Shown here piece by piece: positions 11,974 to 23,720 of a DNA stretch of 64,000 bases (position 1 is its first letter; every line of letters starts with the position of its first letter). This DNA comes from Citrus sinensis. Taxonomy: Eukaryota; Streptophyta; Magnoliopsida; Sapindales; Rutaceae. Where the stretch lies: positions 24,099,501-24,163,500 of the forward strand of contig NC_068556.1 of assembly GCF_022201045.2 (NCBI RefSeq). Direction: 5' to 3'. Under the pieces are notes generated by a model. It ran no database searches. It was not told the origin of the DNA and saw nothing but the letters and a program-made list of their open reading frames with translations. The position numbers were made by a program, and so were the translations under genes.

Positions 11974-13053
11974 ATGGCTCTCACTATAAACACCAACCCG
12001 CAAAAGCCCAACGGCGAAATCGAAGAGACAATCTCCTTCCCCCGATTCGACGTCGTGTCAGACGTGTCCGACCACCACTACATCACCTCAAGCTTCACAA
12101 AAAAGAACGGCAGGGATCACTTCCCAGCGGGGTCCCACAAGAAGATCATGCAAGAGTGGAAAATCCTCGAAAAGCACTTACCCGAATCCATATTCGTCCG
12201 GGTTTACGAGAACCGGATCGATCTCCTTCGCGCCGTCATAGTCGGCACCGCCGGCACGCCGTACCACGACGGACTCTTCTTCTTTGATCTCGCCTTCCCG
12301 GCCGATTACCCGAACCATCCGCCTATGGTGCATTACCGCTCATTCGGGTTGCGGCTCAACCCGAACCTATACGCGAACGGGCGGGTCTGTCTGAGCTTGC
12401 TGAACACGTGGACGGGGAAGAAGAGCGAGAAATGGAACCCTGACGAGTCGACGGTGCTTCAGGTTTTGGTCTCCATTCAAGCTCTTGTTTTGAACGAGAA
12501 ACCGTATTTCAACGAACCGGGTCACGGAATGTGGCCGGGTCGGAGTATTTGGGAGAAAAAATCAACGGCGTATAATGAAGACGTCTTCATTTTATCTTGC
12601 AAGTCGATGACATTTTTACTTCGTAACCCCCCGAAGAATTTCGAGGGTTTTGTGAGGAGTCATTTTAGAGAACGAGGTCACGTGATTTTGTCAGCTTGCA
12701 AGAGTTATTTAAGTGGTCACGTGAGAGTTGGGTATTATCTGAACGAGGGGTCGTCTGGTGGTGGCGCTTCTAGTCCTGGACCCGGTGGTTGCGTTGACGT
12801 GTCCGAGAAGTTTCAGGGCTTGATTGTGCAGTTGTATCCCGAGCTAGTAACGGCGTTCAGCAGAACCGGGGCTTCTTTGGGGAGTTTAACGGAGCAGGTT
12901 AAGTTTGAGAGGAAGACGGTGCCGTTTAAGGGAGAAGGAGTTTTGAAGCAGAAAAAAGAGAAGAATACAAGTGGGATTGCACGCAAGGTGTTTGGAAAAA
13001 TTAAGGTGGCCTTGGGATTGAAGAAAAATGGGGTTATTAAGGTAAATAATTAA
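11974..13053 (+). CDS. Ubiquitin-conjugating enzyme E2 of the UBC23/24/25 (UBE2O/BIRC6-like) group
   Basis: Intronless ORF of 359 aa. The UBC domain runs from about residue 57 (KIMQEWKILEKHLPE) through YENRIDLLRAVIVG, FFFDLAFPADYPNHPP and LRLNPNLYANGRVCLSLLNTW; C139 is the thioester cysteine, and the NPN tripeptide replaces the usual HPN as in this E2 subgroup. PYFNEPG and the C-terminal helical region follow, with a Lys-rich tail. Databases commonly label such proteins putative E2 38/39; the large relative PHO2/UBC24 acts in phosphate signalling, but this short form lacks the long N-terminal region, so that role cannot be assumed. ATG 11974 is chosen because residues upstream look like UTR. 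Three decayed relatives lie directly upstream, pointing to local tandem duplication. The lack of introns could reflect a retrocopy origin. Confidence 0.92.
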   Translation: MALTINTNPQKPNGEIEETISFPRFDVVSDVSDHHYITSSFTKKNGRDHFPAGSHKKIMQEWKILEKHLPESIFVRVYENRIDLLRAVIVGTAGTPYHDGLFFFDLAFPADYPNHPPMVHYRSFGLRLNPNLYANGRVCLSLLNTWTGKKSEKWNPDESTVLQVLVSIQALVLNEKPYFNEPGHGMWPGRSIWEKKSTAYNEDVFILSCKSMTFLLRNPPKNFEGFVRSHFRERGHVILSACKSYLSGHVRVGYYLNEGSSGGGASSPGPGGCVDVSEKFQGLIVQLYPELVTAFSRTGASLGSLTEQVKFERKTVPFKGEGVLKQKKEKNTSGIARKVFGKIKVALGLKKNGVIKVNN

Positions 13054-13870
13054 GTCGAAATGAAGGGGCAAAGTGGGGATCTGCAAACTAGGTAAATAAT
13101 AGGAATTCTTTCGGGATTTTGTTGATTTTAATGATAATTATATGTTTCACTTCTTGTTCATAATTTTAATGCTTTATTGAAAGTTAAAACAAGACGATAA
13201 AGAAGATGTGTTTGCTTTGAAGTTTGTTCATTTGTTGTTGTTAGCTGTAGCTTTAACTTTGGCTTGAGGCTTACTAATGATTTGATTTACTTGAAAAGTT
13301 AATTTCCTAAGGCGCCTGAGACAAGCACATGTAACACAATAATAGTGGTCCGGCAATTCATACACGTAATCTTTACTAATTAGCTTTAGAAAAATAAAGG
13401 TACAAAATGAAGATTGAGCATATTCCCAGTTCCTAGGGTCGTAGTTAGCGGAATAAATTCCGTTGCACTTATCGGATTACGATAAAAGTTTGTATTCAAA
13501 CTAATAAAAATCGGGTTTAAAAGTGTTTTTCACAGTTGGAGCTCATTCATGACTACCTTGTGGTTCAGATAAAAAAAAAACTAACGAAAATAGTATACAT
13601 GCCATCTTAACACATGACCATTTATAATTATTCTTACATTAGTTGGGATATAAATTAAAGAACAATGTCTCAATAGATGTTTAAAATTGAGAAATATTGT
13701 AATTTAATAAAATTACTAAATAATTATATTTCTTACTTCTAAAATTATACCAACAAAAACACAATTAGTTACAAACATATCTTTAAATCTTAATAAAAAT
13801 TCTACAATCAATGTTTAAATATTCCAAAATAAAAAAAAAAAGTCTAAAAACAAAGAAAGGAAATAGTTGC
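13054..13870. other. Convergent 3' flanks of E2 and stachyose synthase genes
   Basis: AT-rich sequence between two convergent stop codons (13053 and 13871). No gene or element recognised. Confidence 0.5.
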
Positions 13871-16800
13871 TTAGTATATTGAAATATAAACAGTAGATAA
13901 CCCTCCACCAATCCACGGCACTTCAAACCCCAGGATTCCGTTACTTGACCGATCAAACTCAACATCCTCTCCATTCAAAATAATCTCTCTAGGCTTTTCA
14001 CTTGAGTAAGCCAAGAATTTGCCTGTTCCCTTAACCTTAATCTTCACATTGTAAAGCCCCCCTTTGCTTACATACTCAAGGAACTCAATTGCCCCCCCAC
14101 TGTTGAACATATTCTCAAGGCCAATAGGTGCAAATTTAGCCCTCTCGTTGAGCCTGTGCACAGGGGAGATTGTGAATAGCTCAAAGGAAGATGGTTGCAG
14201 AGTGATATTGATTTGCTCATTGGATTTTACTACGGTCAGATTATCAGATTTGTGAAGGTACACCGCAAATTGCTCGGTGTTTCTGTACACCGCTGTTGAG
14301 TCTTTTTGCTCCCACTCAACATCGTCTGCAGATATAACCCCAGATATTGACTTGTAGCATTGTGGGTAGGCCCTGCATCTGTGCTCTTCCGGGTACCACC
14401 CAGCTCCTTGGCAGTTAAATACACCAACCACACCAGCGAACTTGTTTAGGTTCCAAATTTTGAGCAAGGTTTTGGCATCGAAGAGCGGATTCTCGAAGAG
14501 ACAGTCTCTAGTAGGAAGGGCATAATGCTGGCATCTAAGAATGGTACCATCGGGAAGAACTAGCTTTCTCAGGAGATCAAAGTTATGGTGGCCAACTTTG
14601 TCGCTGACGTACACTGGCCCTCCACAAATGGCTCTTGATCCAGCATGAAACTCAGCACATATATGATCTGATTGAAACATGTCCCAATCAGGCTGAATAA
14701 ATTGGCCCTGCCACAGGCTATTGTAACTGCAGTGAATCATGTGAACTCCTTGTAGCCAAAAGGCTCCCATCGGGTCGCCATTTGGGTCCTGAAACCAAAA
14801 GTCATCACCTACAAAGAGATTTTAGATCTTTTATCATTCGAATTAACTTATGAAATCAATTTTTAGTGTTTTCAAATGATGTAGTAGTAAAAAATTACCA
14901 ACTCTGCCCATGGAGACCTGTTTGGTTGCCAGGAAAAAGAAGTCATTGCATTGCTCCATGCTTGCAATTAGCCCACTTCCAGCAAAGTTCTTCTGAAGAG
15001 ACTTGTTCAGACCATCATAATATGCCTTGGCAAGCTGGACACGGCCACCATGGTCCTCAGACACATACTCCAAAGTCTGTAGAGCATAAAACCAGACATC
15101 ATCAGAAGAAGAGAAAGAATGTTAACAAATAATGATGCCTTCATTTTCATTTTTTATCCTATAATTTTTCCAAGAAATGTAATGTGAAACAAGGTTCGCC
15201 AAAGCCTCTATGCTTCAAAAATACTATAGACCAATTTTGAACAATCATAGCTAGAGCCTGACAGTTTCTAAGCTAGCTTTGGTGAAATTGGTGAAGAGAT
15301 TATAATTTACAGTTTATTTCTATAAATGGGTTCTTCAATCCAAATTTTGCAACATTGCAATGCGTGGCACAACCACAATCCTATCCTGAAAAAGCTAAAT
15401 GAAAAGGACTTTATTAAACGTATTACTTTGTTTAAGTTTAAATCAGCTGCAGTTAAAAAGATTAGCAGAGTACGAGAACATATGCATACATAAGATAAGA
15501 CCAAAATTTTGATTTTTTTTTTTTTTTCAATTTTGTCATAAAGTTGGCTCCCTTGTGTTTCTGGTGTGACTTCCTGGATTCGTCTGTCCGATGGAGATTA
15601 CACATCCTGTCAAAAGAATTAACATCTTCATGACAGATTTTATAGACTGAACCGATTGAATGATCTTTTCCCTCTATAAACAATTTTTCGTTTCAGTAAA
15701 AGGTTCACAGGGAAATAAGTTACAGACCATTCAAAATCAGTTCAATCTTTCGGGAAATTAAGAAAAACTTCTCTAATTGCTAATCTCCAGCCTTTAGTAA
15801 TATTTTTGGAATGCCCAAAAATGCTTGCTAGAGAGAAATGGTGCTCACCTGATGAAAATTTCTGCAGTACATAAGAAAAACATGCATCCCATCCTCTGTC
15901 CAATCATATATTATTGATGATTTTACAAGTTCAGCATAGGCAAAACCAAATGCTTTTATTATAATAAAGAGCATGCATGATAAATTGATCATGATGGTGA
16001 TGATGCCAACAGTATGAGCGTGATAAGATTATGGCAGTTAGGAGACCATGAACATATTGATAATGATGACTTTTGGGGGGAAAAATAATAAAAGTAACTT
16101 TAAAGAGATTTTTTTAATTAAATTAGTAATTAATATAGCTTTAAGACTTCATCTTGAATAGTGGAAGACAAACCCATGCAAGGAAAAACAAATTTGAAGC
16201 TAATCCATTTATGCAAATAATACCCACAAAATACATAGCCTATAGTTCTAGATACCAACATACAGTAATATGGTTCATAATGATTATGATTGATGCTAAT
16301 GATGCTCGTGTTTGTGTCGTGAATTAAACAAACCAAAACAAAAGCAAATCAATGGTAATAATTGGTAAAAAAACTTACATGAATAACGTCAACTTTAACA
16401 CCAGAGATACCAACATCAGCAAGGTATGAATGCATAGCTTCATACAAATCAGCAGCTTGATTTGGATTTACAAGCCCAAGCCCTCCTTCAATTATCATGT
16501 CAACAGCCAAATCGTTCATTGTATTTTGCAACCCAGCAGCCAACTTAGCACTAGTGACCTTAGCCTCCAGCCCAGCAATTGTCCCAGGCCTAACACCTCC
16601 CCAAGCACCACACAAAGCATGCCACACATATACATCATCAAGTGTTTGATATTTTTCCTTCAAATCACTCACCAAAGCCATCAACCCCCCTCTCTCTTGA
16701 CCATCATCTTCATCATCGTTCAGATACTCAATAGTTTTTGGCGAAGGGAGAGCTAAGACATCACCTCCTTCTTCCTTAATCTTCCTTTTCTTCTCTGCTA

Positions 16801-17812
16801 AGGCAACCATTTCTTTGAACATCGCGTCATGCTTCTCTTGATCAAATTTCGGCGCATTTGGTCTCAACATGGTGCCCGATTTGTACTTGGCAAACTTCTC
16901 ATTCTCCTTCAACCTATAGAGTCTGCAAAGCATTTGAGACCCTAAAGTTGTCAAATCTTTAGAATCCTGTAACGCTGGTTCATGATCCATGTTAATGCTT
17001 TGCCAGCCATCATCAATGATCAAAAACCTTGGTGGCAGCCCATTTTCAGCAAAGCTTTTAACACCGTGCCACAACCCAACAGGCTCAACAGTCAAATAGA
17101 AAGCATCCCAAGAGCACCAACCAAACTTGTCAACAATTTTGGGCACAGTTTTCTCTTCCAAGAGCCTAAAAGTCCCCAGATAAACGCGAACAGCGGCGAA
17201 GGCATCTCTCATGAGCTCATAAGGATTGTCACCAACATGCAAATAAGCACAAGAAGAGAATTTTTGGCCCCTCACTTTTGTTGAGCCACTCTCAACACAG
17301 AGTACAACGTCACCGTGAGAGGCACCAGGGTGAATTGCCGAGCGAAAATTGCCTTCTATTAGAGGGATTAGTACAGCAAATGAGTTAAGTTCAGGGAGTT
17401 GCAAGAGGATCAGCTGAGTCTCCATTTGCAAATCAGAGCCACTTGAACCAACCCACATAGTTGACCACCAAGTTTTGAACCGAAAGAGGCTCAAAAACTT
17501 CCTGTTAAGGAGTTTGCCTATGGGGTTCAAGATTCTGTCTTGAGCTTGCTTCACGGACAAGCCGAGAAAGGCGCCGTTTTTGGATTTGGAAGCGACAGAT
17601 TTGAGTATATGAGGAGGAATGGAGTCGGTGTCTGAGCTATGAGGAAGTGAAGAGAAAGGTGATAGAGCTACGTTCACGGGGACTTCAGAAAGAAGAGTAA
17701 TGCCATCAACGGAGATGTTTCTATTGCATAATGAGAATCTTGAAGTATTGAAAGTGTTGTTGCTTGTAGGCTTATTTCCAACTCTCTGAGAGACAAAGTT
17801 AGGAGGAGACAT
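13871..17812 (-). CDS. RFS4: Stachyose synthase-type galactosyltransferase (raffinose family oligosaccharides)
   Basis: Three exons on the minus strand: 17812-16379, 15076-14899, 14808-13871, in frame across GT-AG introns, 849 aa. Glycoside hydrolase family 36 features: FGWCSWDAF, LIIDDGWQS, the nucleophile block KVDVIH (D475, last codons of exon 1) and the acid/base block DWDMFQSDH (about D585), then CGGPVYVSD and CQGAGW. Between DDGWQS and the nucleophile there is an acidic/charged insert (IEYLNDDEDDGQ) followed by VYVWHALCGAWGGVRP; this ~80-residue insert separates stachyose synthases from raffinose synthases. The enzyme should transfer galactose from galactinol to raffinose. ATG 17812 (MSPPNFVSQ) is the first ATG of the frame. 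Intron 1 is 1,302 bp and holds nothing recognisable. Closest remembered relative: At4g01970. Confidence 0.92.
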
Positions 17813-17927
17813 TATGATGAAGCAACAAGATACTAGAAACAAAGACGAATATGAGAGACAGAAATACAATTTCAATGAAAAGACTTTTGGCTTTGAATGA
17901 GGAAACAAGAAGAGGAGGAGCTGGTGA

Positions 17928-17935
17928 ATATATAG
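17928..17935 (-). promoter_or_regulatory. Probable TATA box of the stachyose synthase gene
   Basis: On the minus strand the sequence reads CTATATATT about 115 bp before the ATG, which would give a short 5' UTR of roughly 80 nt. Inferred from sequence and spacing. Confidence 0.5.
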
Positions 17936-19929
17936 AGATATCAGCAGGCCTAGAGTGTATGTGCTCAGACCCAGTTGATTAAATCATGTGGGTTTTGATC
18001 AATGGACCCACTTCTATAGAACAATCGAGATGTGGGTCCGAGGTATTATCATGTGACACGTACTGATGAGGTGATCTATGTCTTTTGATGCCAAAAGGAT
18101 TGGGGAAATTTTCAGAAATAGTCTACAAATTAGGAATAATTTTTAGGCCGCTTCTGTAATTTAGCCAATAATTAGCTTAAGCTTATTGCTAGTTTTGTGA
18201 TGAATTGAAGATTGCAACTCTCATGGGCTTTGAGAAAGTGTTAATTCTTGATTCGAGCTTGAAAAGGCAACAGATAATGTGAAGTAGAAACTTGTGATTC
18301 TGACTAGCGAAGAATCCTAGTATAATATTCTAAAATTCCATGCTTTGACCACCCATCAACTAATCTACACCGTCTGATTTAATTAAGCGTATATTGGTAA
18401 CTTGAATGCATCATTCAAACGGATTTGGCTTATGGATCACTTACGTGGGGTCCATTGAATCCCAACAGATTCAAAAGGGGTTTTAGTTTTCTGACATCTA
18501 ATCTAAGTAATTAACGTGGGGCCCAATAGTCAAACGTTTTAGTAAGAAGAAACATTCCACTACGTGGAAGCATGTGATTGGCTGTAACGATCAAGGTTAG
18601 TTAAGTCGGTTATACGCGGAGAGGCTGTCACCGTTACGAGTAAACTGATGGTCGGTTAGACGGGGGACTGCTGTTGGCATATTAGTGGAGCATGGAGCAT
18701 TAAACCCAAGACGCAAGTTTTGGATAATGTAGGTTAATCAATGGAGTGTGATTTTGATTTTTGGGCGACGCAATTTCCCAAATTGGATAAGATTTTTTTC
18801 CTTTTTTTTTTTTTTTTTTTTCTTAATTTTCTTTTTTTTTTGTTTGGGTGGGGGAGGGGGTAAAATCAAGGGTAACGATCAAGGGGCTCATTCTGTACTT
18901 TAAATATACATTTATATGCACGGACAAATTTGCACGTATTATATGTAAATTTTCGAGTTTTGTTTAGTGGATCTACAGGCTATATAACTAAAGGTACCAA
19001 TGTCCCGTTATATTGTTATAATCATAAGCATTTTAAGTTTTCCCAATCCCCAATTGTAATGTTTGGAATATAAATTTTTTTTAAAAAAAATCTCTTTTTG
19101 TATGAATTGTTTAAAAATATATATGTAAAATAAATATTTTCTGCCTATGGGATGCTTTAAGTATGCATTGAAGTAAATCGTGTCAAATTGAAAACATATT
19201 TTGTACATTAATTTAGTATAAATCTTATCGAATAAGTAGTACTATTAAAATATATTTTTTTATTTATGTGTCATTTAATTAAGCATGCACAACAATAAAC
19301 CATATCAAACCAAAAAAAAATCAAACACATCAATTACCATATCGGTTTTGATTTGATTTTATTTTATTTTTGACATTGAAGCGCATTGATTATATCATTT
19401 CTAATGGATATGCAAATTGAAATGACGATTACGTGAGACCATGAAAATAAGCTTGAACCTTTCATGGGTGTGAATAAAGAATGAGATCAACCTTTAAATA
19501 AAAAAATTTTGGCTCGACGCCAAACATTCTTATCTATTTTAAGAGAACTGGCAGTTTCTTATTTTTGTTTCTTGCTGTATTCTAGAGGTCCCTGGCCGCC
19601 CACTTATAATAAGAAAGTTGGGAAATACAGCCTCCTTTTGGTATAATTATAAATGCATTGATTTCATAAACAAATAAGCATGTAATAAAATTTTTTTTTA
19701 AAAAAAAAAAAAAACCTACACACTCACATATATATGAATTGAAAAGTGAAAACCCCATTTGATATGGACTTTTGAGGTGCGAAGAAGCCCAAGGGGAAGC
19801 TTCTAGCTAGGGATGGCGAAGAATCCTAGTGAGTAGGAATTTTGTGGGGTCCGTCATGCTAAGATCAGTGTACTTGCTTTAATTTTATCTTTCTTCCACA
19901 AAAAAAAGATTGTATACAGATTTAAAAAT
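17936..19929. other. Upstream region of stachyose synthase
   Basis: Contains three ACGTGG cores at about 18444, 18513 and 18561, two of them in the near-identical context ACGTGGGGYCC, of ABRE/G-box type. Poly-T tracts lie at 18790-18840. Further out it is AT-rich with no gene. Confidence 0.4.
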
Positions 19930-19949
19930 TTATATTTATTACTAAATAG

Positions 19950-20125
19950 TTGTGGCTCAATTGGCAGCACATGCTAAGTTTGTAAGAAGAGCTCTCGAGT
20001 TCAATCTCCGCTAAACACGTCATTTAGGAGGGATAAAGAGTCTTAACTATGACTATACCCCGAATTCGAATTAGTCGAGATCCAATGCGATCGCCAGATA
20101 CCGAATGACTTACACAAAAAAAAAA
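19950..20125 (+). mobile_element. Short tRNA-derived SINE
   Basis: The head GTTGTGGCTCAATTGGCAGC fits an A box and GAGTTCAATCTCC a B box, about 45 bp apart. The element ends in ten A residues and is flanked by TTATATTTATTA on both sides (19930-19941 and 20126-20137), a 12-bp or longer target duplication. It is about 176 bp and differs from the CTCGAATATTT family. Confidence 0.75.
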
Positions 20126-23100
20126 TTATATTTATTAATTAGAAAGGTTGAGTACAAGTATAATAACACTAATATCCTTACCTACTCACTAAACCCATTT
20201 GACTAGTGACTATTTATTATTCTTTTAATTTTTTAAGAGCTAAAATTAATAGCTAAGTCAAATAAATATTAAAGTAAAAAGTTAAAATCCTAAAACAAAA
20301 ACATTAGCACTTAGCAGCTGAGAAATTAAAACAAATATTTAAAATGATATTTTTTTAGACATTTACTTAAAGATTAGCCGTTAAATGAACTAGACATTTA
20401 CTGGACCGTCTAAAATTTGTCCTAATCGAAAACAAATGACAATAGAATAATATTCAAATTAGGACCAATTGAAAGGAGTGAAGGATGGACAAGGAAATGC
20501 CAACTAGAGACTCTTTTTTTTTCAATTCATATATTTAGTAATAAATTGATTAAAATTAAACATTGAGGCAACTTGCACGCATGAGTTAAATAATTATTTT
20601 TAATAATTATATTTAAAAAATATTCATCCCTAAATAATTATATTCATAACTAAATAATTATATTTAAAGAAAACTAAAAAGTTTGTTTAACTAATTTCAT
20701 AATAATTATTTGCTCAGAACATGATTAGATCATGAGAGAATCATAATCTTTTACTGTTTAATTATATTTAACTAATTTCATAACTAAATAATTATATTTA
20801 AAATATATATATATACAGATGTTAAAAAGTAAAAGGAGATATAGAGGATTAGAGAACGGATGAATATTTTTAATTTTATTGGGAAATTTCTAACCCATAC
20901 CCATTCAAGCCAACAATAAATAAAGATTGGGGACGGAAATATCCTTTACCAAATACGGATACAAGTGTTGGCATCTCACACAATATCTGTTGCTATCCCC
21001 AATTGGGGCTGCAACGCTACGCTATCCGTACTTGGAGCTTCAACGTAGATGACCAAACAACCAATTCCACGAAGCAAAGTGTACGCGTACGTGAGACACG
21101 CGGGGTACAGAGACAAAACGGGCATCTGGAAGAATCTAGTAGGAGATTGTGGGCCAATAATATGGCAAGCCCAAAATCTAATTTAAAGGAACCCAATTCA
21201 CTACATTGGGCTGTGATTATTAACCCAACTGAGCTTACAGAAGAGAGTATGAAATTCAAGCCCAAACAAAAAAATGAAAATTTGTTGCGACAAACTGTTG
21301 AACTAACGTCAAAACCGACCAACTAGCTCCCACCCTATTTTTGCCTGCCATTGCAGAACCATCAAAAACAAATGTCCCAAATATTTTGCTTATAATTGAT
21401 GCTCGGTGTTTCATCAATTGCCTTATTGAGCTAACACGAGCAGGCAACTTTTTGGCGCTGCAACTGATGCGGGAACCAAACAGCGAGCTGGATGGCAGCT
21501 TCGGAAATTTGTTGCAATGTTCCCAAATTTGCTATACATTGACAATCACACAAGCAAAATTCCAAGGACAAATCTCTGTTTTAATCGACCCCACTACAAA
21601 ACTCATCGGGACAGAATATTTTTGTTTCTTCAAAAAATTGAAAACGAGCTATTTGCCGAATTAATTTATGTCAACTTGTTCTTTGTACCATAGCTAATGT
21701 GACCCGGGTGAATATTATGAGTTGCAAGAAACTAACGTCACCCATTTTTTCCTTCTGCTCAACAAACACAGAGATAACGCCAAATTACCATCTACTCTTA
21801 AACACATTTGGGTTCTTAATGTAAAAAATTGGGCCAAACACAATTGATGTGGTCGCAAAATTGTGAGCTTTGTCGATTAGATTGCCGGATCCTAATAAAT
21901 TATGCCTGTTTGGTGTAATTAAGAAATTTACTCCATCAGGTGTTCATGAAAATTAAGAAAATTTTCTTTTTGGGTTCAACGTCGTGTTGCCATCAAATGT
22001 CTCGAAGTGGTTTTATGAGGCAAATGCCAATGCCAAACAGGCAAAGGCAAAGTCAATAATCTACCATGATATGAAATGGAAGCCACTTTCAACGGTGGCT
22101 GGCTGCCTATTTCTCTGGCAACAACAGCTAGCAAAGATGTCGACATTTCTTTTCACTGCCCTATGTGTGTGTGTGTGTGCGCGCGCGTGTGACAACTCAA
22201 ATCAGAATGGCTCTCTCAGAACTTTGATCAAACACTCAACAACCAAAATATTAACAGGCCTTTCACCATTAAAACTATGCTCAACGGCCAGAAAGACACC
22301 AAATGTGATTATCTATTATTGAATTTTGGTGGAATTTGATAATGGCGACAATATTTAAAAAGGACTGCTCAGGCTCTCTCCATTATACTTGTCTTTGAAC
22401 TGAATGCGTAGTTAAAAGTGGCCAACGCCCGCGAGACGTGACGAGCACAATAAAACTGCAGCAGCAGGGCCTCCTTTAAATGTCCTGCAATTTGTTCTCT
22501 GGGTGAAGGCCAGCTTTCTTTAATAACTGGGTTCCATTATCAACCTCATTTGATCATATATTAATGACCCATTTATCAAAATTAATGTCTAAACAAATCA
22601 ATAATTGACTTAAAACTATCACCCTTTATTGCGTCAACTTTTCCCAAAGAGCGTATTGTTTAATTAACTAAATAATTGACTTAACTTGCCGTACAATGAC
22701 TGTAACATTCGTGAAATAGTGCCATGACCCTATTGCGTGAACTTACAGTACAGGTAGAATGACTATAACTTTTTCTTTTGAACTGTTCAATGACTATAAG
22801 TCTATAACATTAATTAACTCAAACCAACTTGACAATTGCAAGCAAGAAATGGAAAGAAATAGTATTCGAAAAGCACCAAAATTTTCCAACTTTAAACGAC
22901 CATCCCTCCGCATAAAAAAATTAAAAAAATTACTACCATTACCCTACTTGCACTTGGGTCAAATTATATAGAAACAACTATCATTATGCAACATCTCACA
23001 AATTCACCATCACCTTTTTTCTTCGACTATATATCTTGAAAAATTATAAATTCTAAAGAATTCTTTCACTTACACCAAAGCAAAGAAACAGAAACAGAAA

Positions 23101-23720
23101 CAAAAAGAAAAAAGAAAAAAAGAAAATAGTGAAAATAAAACACGTAAAAAACATGCAACCGACATGTCTCCAAGCCAAAAAAAAGGAAAAAGGAAAAATA
23201 GTTGAAGAGACACGAGCAAAAGCAAATGCAAATGCAATCGCAATAACAGTAACATTAACAAAAGGCAATCTCTATCTTATATGCATGTAAGATGCACTCC
23301 CTTCACATAAATAATGTATATGTGAAACTCATATATTATTCATATGAAAAAAATATATCTTACGTGCATGTAAAATAGAGGTACTCTCAACAAAAAGATA
23401 CATTGAAAACACCTCCACCCCCAACCCAAAAATGGAAAATAAATAATAATAAATGAAACAAAATGAAAAATAAAAACCTATAAACAACAGTCGCCCTTTT
23501 CCTTGTTCCTTCTCCACCGAACACAAGCGCACACACCACCACCCTCCTCTAACCTACTCCGCTCTCCTATCCTACGCACACCTTCACTAAAAAAAAAACA
23601 AAAAAAAAAAAATCTCCTTTTATCATTCCAAACAATTTGACAAATCGTCAGAAACCCAGTTGGCCGAATCAGCTGCTGATTCGATTCAAGGGGGATAAGT
23701 GTTTTTGTGAGCGATGTGGG
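20126..23720. other. Long intergenic region between stachyose synthase and PP2C genes
   Basis: 20.1-20.9 kb is AT-rich with repeated blocks of ACTAAATAATTATATTTAA. 20.9-22.4 kb has balanced composition and several medium open frames on both strands, none with family features. A (TG)n(CG)n microsatellite lies at about 22163-22191. 23.05-23.63 kb is purine/pyrimidine-biased and holds the 5' UTR of the PP2C gene. Confidence 0.4.
22163..22191. repeat. (TG)n/(CG)n microsatellite
   Basis: Alternating TGTGTGTG followed by GCGCGCGCG. Alternating purine-pyrimidine tract. Confidence 0.8.

Noticed and set aside
16430-17284. Plus-strand open frames opposite stachyose synthase exon 1
   Set aside because: Antisense shadows of a well-supported coding exon.
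21003-21664. Overlapping ~100-codon open frames on both strands
   Set aside because: No family features, no splice context and similar length on both strands, as expected by chance in a less AT-rich stretch.
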